DNA of 64,000 bases from Sipunculus nudus (taxonomy: Eukaryota; Annelida; Sipuncula; Golfingiida; Sipunculidae), in the NCBI GenBank assembly GCA_026874595.1, contig CM049308.1, forward strand, positions 21,861,867 to 21,925,866, in the 5' to 3' direction. The position numbers and the translations under genes are program-made. Under the pieces are notes generated by a model that worked only from the letters and a program-made list of their open reading frames with translations, was not told where the DNA came from and searched no databases. Positions 61,597 through 64,000 of this stretch are shown piece after piece. Within the stretch, counting starts at the first letter, position 1, and each line of letters opens with the position of its first letter.

Positions 61597-63180
61597 TTGT
61601 TTGTCACCACTCTCCTGGCCACAATTTTGCCACAATAACCTTGAAACTTACAGGGATGTTCGAAAATATAATTTCTAGGTGCCCTATTGTTTTTGGTTAA
61701 AATAGGTCAAAGGTCAAGGTCAAGGTCGTCAAAACTTCTGAAAAGGGTTTTTTCTTCATATCTTTGTGACTATTAGTCGTATCTACTTCAACAATAGCTC
61801 ATTTTAATCGTCATTCCAAGGCCTGTCATCTGGTGTGTAGCTGACTCAAATTTGCCGTAACCATGGTTACAAATTTCTGGGGAAAAGTCAGGATATTCGA
61901 AAATAAGGGATCTTATTTTTCTAACTTTGTCAGTTTTAAAGCTAGAGTGATCTAGTTTTTTGCATCAGGTAGCATTCATCTAGTACTACAAGATTTTATT
62001 ACAACTCTTGCAGTATCTCGTAAAATATCTCGTGAATAGAGATATTTCGAGATTTCATTCATCTTGCGCCAAAGGCCACATTATTGCAGGAATCTTTTTG
62101 AAACTGACATATCATAAGTCCTACACTAGTATCTCGAAATTGTTTTTTCATTTTTTTAATATGGCTGCTAAGGGGCGCTGCACACGACCCTCACAGATAT
62201 ATCATTACATTGGCCATATCTCTAAAACCCAAAGCCTCAATTACATAAACTATAGCTTATTTTTTCCCTCTGAGTCTTCTCCATAAACTGATAATGTCAT
62301 CTGGTCTCAATGTTGTGTCACTTTGTCATTGTGTCCGTCTGTTTGTCAGTTGTCCTCAAATTTGCCTGCTTGCTGGTTCTTGCGTCTCACATATAGCATT
62401 CTACAGGCCACAGTTTTTAAAGAATCATTTGAAAACTGATGCATATTATGTTTCACAGAAATATCTCTGAACATTTTTTCTATTTTCCGGATATGGCCGC
62501 TAGGTGGCGCTGCACATAACCCTCACACACATATCATTATATTGACCATATCTCTAAAACCCAAAGGCACAATTACAGAAACTATGGCTTATTTTCTTTC
62601 CCTGAGTCTTCTCCATGACCTAGTAATGTCATCTGGTCTCAATCTTGTGTCACTTTGTCAGTGTGTCTGTTTGTCAGTTGTCCTAAAATCCGCCTACTTG
62701 CTGGTTCTTGCGTCTCATATATAGCATTCTAAAGGCCACAGTTTTTTTTCAGGAATCCTTTTAAAACTGGTACATCTTATGTGTTACACTAATATCTCAA
62801 AACAGATTTTTCATTTTCCGGATATAGCCACTAGGGGGCGCTGCACTTTCACCTCCCCAACATATCATATTTTGGCTATCTCTCCAAAATTATAAACCTT
62901 ACCTACATAAACTATCGCTAATTTTGCTCTTCTTCACCTTCGGCGCTTTTGTCTGTAATCTGTTATCACAGATGTGTCAGTATGTCTGTCTGTTCGTCTT
63001 TTGTTGTCAGTTTTGTCTGCTTCCTCGTTGCTTTGTCTGATATGTCATTTTACAGGCCACAACTTCTCAGCAAACGCTGAGGGTCATTCAAATAATAGAA
63101 AACCCACAATATGTTCTGTCTGTCCGTCTGTCTGTCATTTCAACTTCCGGCAAGCGCTCGACCTCTGGTCGTCTAGTTTT
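61508..63180 (-). mobile_element. Pearl/Helentron-like element, third family (TTGCCGGAA ends)
   Basis: The left end is a hairpin built on TTGCCG...CGGCAA (about 61505-61531), followed by (TGTC)n at 61549-61603. Three units about 332 bases apart carry 'ggcgctgcac' (62173, 62506, 62838). The right end repeats CTTCCGGCAAGCGC near 63146, then 'gtctagtttta'. Short inverted copies at both ends are a Helentron trait. Confidence 0.75.
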
Positions 63181-64000
63181 ATTCTTGGACATGCAGCATT
63201 TTAGATTTTGTATTGAACCACCAGGGTTACAATGATTAAAGTGTACATTTAATTGTGTCCACAAAGTGGTGTATTGCTGTGAAAGTGTGGATGTTCATGA
63301 GATAAGTAATTCCTTTTTTCAGAAGAGTAAAAACTTCACCAGGTGTGAAATTGACTATTAATTCCAGTAATTAATTAAAACTGGGATAGTAATTAGCACA
63401 TTGATATTGTTTGTCCCTCATTCAACCAACAGTGTGTATACTTTATTTGAAAAGATGTTTTATTTTATCAAATTTACTTTTATTTTATTTTGGTGAATAA
63501 AATTAAGCATGTCCTGAAAACTCCAATGTGCAAAACTTTTTAATAGTGATTCAAGGAATATTCTTGTAGATGCCATGTTGTGGCATTATTTTCTTTTAAA
63601 ATCAGTTTAAACATTTATGATTTAAAAATAATTAAATAAATGTGTATGCATAATATGACCCAATGTTTTTTACTCTGTATATATAATGATTGCAACTTTT
63701 GCAACAATTCTAATATTTTAACTTATATTTTCAGGTTTTTTAATTAAAAAATTATAAACCTGTAAATAAAAAAATGATTCAGATAAAAACTTCTTAATGG
63801 AAAAAGTGGATCTGCTTAAAGAAATAGGATTATATATAAACTTAAATGCATTATTCTCTTGAAAGTGAAATAAAGGTATTTGTCCATTCTGTCCACTTGC
63901 CTGTCCATCTGTAAATTTTCATATGCAACACAGTATCTCAAAACTTTTACTGTTTTTCTTCATGACAGTCTTGTCAGAGTATTAGTTTGCAATCATATAT
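63181..64000. other. No feature seen
   Basis: AT-rich intron sequence with no exon matching the expected second CRNKL1 exon. Confidence 0.4.

Larger units (their letters stand above)
47106..64000 (+). other. CRNKL1: CRNKL1 intron 1 (at least 16.9 kb), repeat-filled
   Basis: No exon on either strand could be supported. Most of the span is mobile elements and tandem repeats (listed separately). Parts without an assigned feature are AT-rich: 47110-48430, 56250-56870, 58870-59880 and 63180-64000. Confidence 0.6.

Noticed and set aside
61460-61700. Two overlapping frames rich in CLSV repeats
   Set aside because: They are translations of the (TGTC)n block of a repeat element.

Overview
The window is AT-rich eukaryotic DNA: genes split by GT-AG introns, kilobases of intronic repeats and no operons. 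The repeat complement suggests a mollusc, most likely a bivalve. It includes hairpin-ended elements with (ACGG/ACAG)n blocks and tandem cores, resembling the oyster pearl or Helentron-associated families. The species cannot be named from the sequence.

Three host genes are supported. (1) An intronless adenosine-receptor-like GPCR lies on + at 3246-4172. (2) CFAP61, a ciliary radial-spoke/calmodulin-complex protein, lies on - between 45329 and 8922. I reconstructed 23 coding exons whose junctions all keep frame, giving 1,040 codons; roughly the last 200 residues expected from the family are not found. (3) The first coding exon of the spliceosomal gene CRNKL1 lies on + at 47049-47105, head to head with CFAP61. 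The rest of the window (47106-64000) appears to be its first intron. CFAP61 and CRNKL1 are also divergent neighbours in human, so this looks like a conserved bidirectional pair. The spacer carries an RFX X-box-like motif, as expected for a ciliary gene.

Mobile DNA dominates elsewhere. A recent non-autonomous LTR element (9925-13719) sits in the last mapped CFAP61 intron. Its LTR copies look identical over about 815 bp, it has a 4-bp target duplication, and it has one Cys/His-rich 208-codon ORF of unknown family. Other elements are a TA-flanked MITE with CpG-rich ends (25837-26278), a hAT-like element with an 8-bp target duplication nested in another repeat (50233-51839), and a 2-kb foldback element (56870-58865). 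There are also ten or so pearl/Helentron-like elements, a 1.85-kb satellite of about 33-bp units (18.2-20.0 kb), a 42-bp minisatellite (14.0 kb), and an 81-bp array that has copied the end of a CFAP61 exon together with its splice donor (26.9-27.2 kb).

The host genes do not form one pathway. CFAP61 and CRNKL1 probably share a promoter region. The GPCR may be nested antisense in a 3' CFAP61 intron if the missing C-terminal exons lie left of the window.
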